In this document: positions 6,379 through 6,620 of the stretch, in pieces
Numbering within the stretch: the stretch's first letter is position 1
Layout: each line of letters begins with the position of its first letter
Source: an uncultured Devosia sp.
Lineage (GTDB): Bacteria > Pseudomonadota > Alphaproteobacteria > Rhizobiales > Devosiaceae
Assembly: GCA_934553185.1 (NCBI GenBank)
Contig: CAKTFF010000119.1
Coordinates: forward strand, 1-6,620
DNA length: 6,620 nucleotides
Reading direction: 5' to 3'
Notes under the pieces: generated by a model
Told to the model about the DNA's origin: nothing
The model's database searches: none
Seen by the model: the letters and a program-made list of their open reading frames with translations, nothing else
Made by a program: the position numbers and the translations under genes

Positions 6379-6620
6379 TGCCACAGCTGGCCATCGTTGC
6401 TGATGACCTGACCGGAGCCCTCGACGCGGCGGCACCCTTTGCGGCGCGAGGCTTGAGCACCGTCGTGGCGTTGAGTGTCGAGGGGCTGCAAGCGGCCATC
6501 GACACCGGCGCGGCGATCGTGGGCGTCTCAACCGATAGTCGCGAAATCCCCCCGGACTCAGCCCGCGAGGCGGTCGCCCTATGCGTTAGCAAGCTGAGCG
6601 GTGTGCCGATCTTCAAAAAG
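6378..6620 (+). CDS. Four-carbon acid sugar kinase (DUF1537 family), N-terminal part only
   Basis: The first 81 residues are in the window. VADDLTGALDAAAPFAARG (7-25) is the hallmark opening of the N-terminal domain of this family (PF07005), and TDSR (51-54) is a second conserved block. Characterised members phosphorylate D-threonate, L-threonate or D-erythronate with ATP. The 4-phosphate is then oxidised by a PdxA-like dehydrogenase and decarboxylated toward dihydroxyacetone phosphate. Which acid this one uses cannot be read from the N-terminus. The ATG shares one base with the ATPase stop and no clear Shine-Dalgarno precedes it, so it probably relies on ribosomes finishing the ATPase. This ties the enzyme to the importer and suggests that the imported compound, or something made from it, feeds a four-carbon sugar acid route. 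Full-length members run to about 400 residues or more, so most of the gene lies beyond the right edge. Confidence 0.88.
   Translation, partial: MPQLAIVADDLTGALDAAAPFAARGLSTVVALSVEGLQAAIDTGAAIVGVSTDSREIPPDSAREAVALCVSKLSGVPIFKK

Overview
The window looks like a piece of a high-GC alphaproteobacterial chromosome, possibly Hyphomicrobiales (Rhizobiales). That lineage is an inference from codon use, protein style and operon layout, not from a marker gene. It holds two divergent transcription units separated by a 297-bp control region. It is almost entirely coding; there is no rRNA, tRNA, CRISPR array, insertion sequence or phage gene.

Left unit (minus strand, 1051 to beyond base 1): a sialidase-like BNR/Asp-box beta-propeller protein. 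It has an intact start, runs off the left edge after 350 codons, and has no export signal.

Control region (1052-1348): a strong sigma70-type promoter reads right (TTGACA, 17 bp, GATATT). A recurring GTTGTC/GACAAC motif lies over that promoter, at its predicted start point, and again in front of the sialidase-like gene. A hairpin sits in the predicted 5' leader of the rightward mRNA.

Right unit (plus strand, 1349 to beyond 6620): a complete peptide/nickel-type (DppABCDF-like) ABC importer. It consists of a periplasmic family-5 solute-binding protein, a DppB-type permease, a DppC-type permease and a fused two-domain ATPase. The unit continues into the start of a four-carbon acid sugar kinase (DUF1537 family). 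A terminator-like hairpin separates the binding protein from the permeases. The later genes are tightly packed: 12 bp between the permeases, an 8-base overlap into the ATPase and a 1-base overlap into the kinase.

Working model (inference): the importer brings in a small acid, sugar acid or glycoside-like compound rather than, or as well as, peptides. The kinase phosphorylates a four-carbon sugar acid derived from it. The cytoplasmic Asp-box protein may act on an intermediate. A regulator encoded outside the window probably controls both directions through the GTTGTC sites. No substrate can be named from this sequence.
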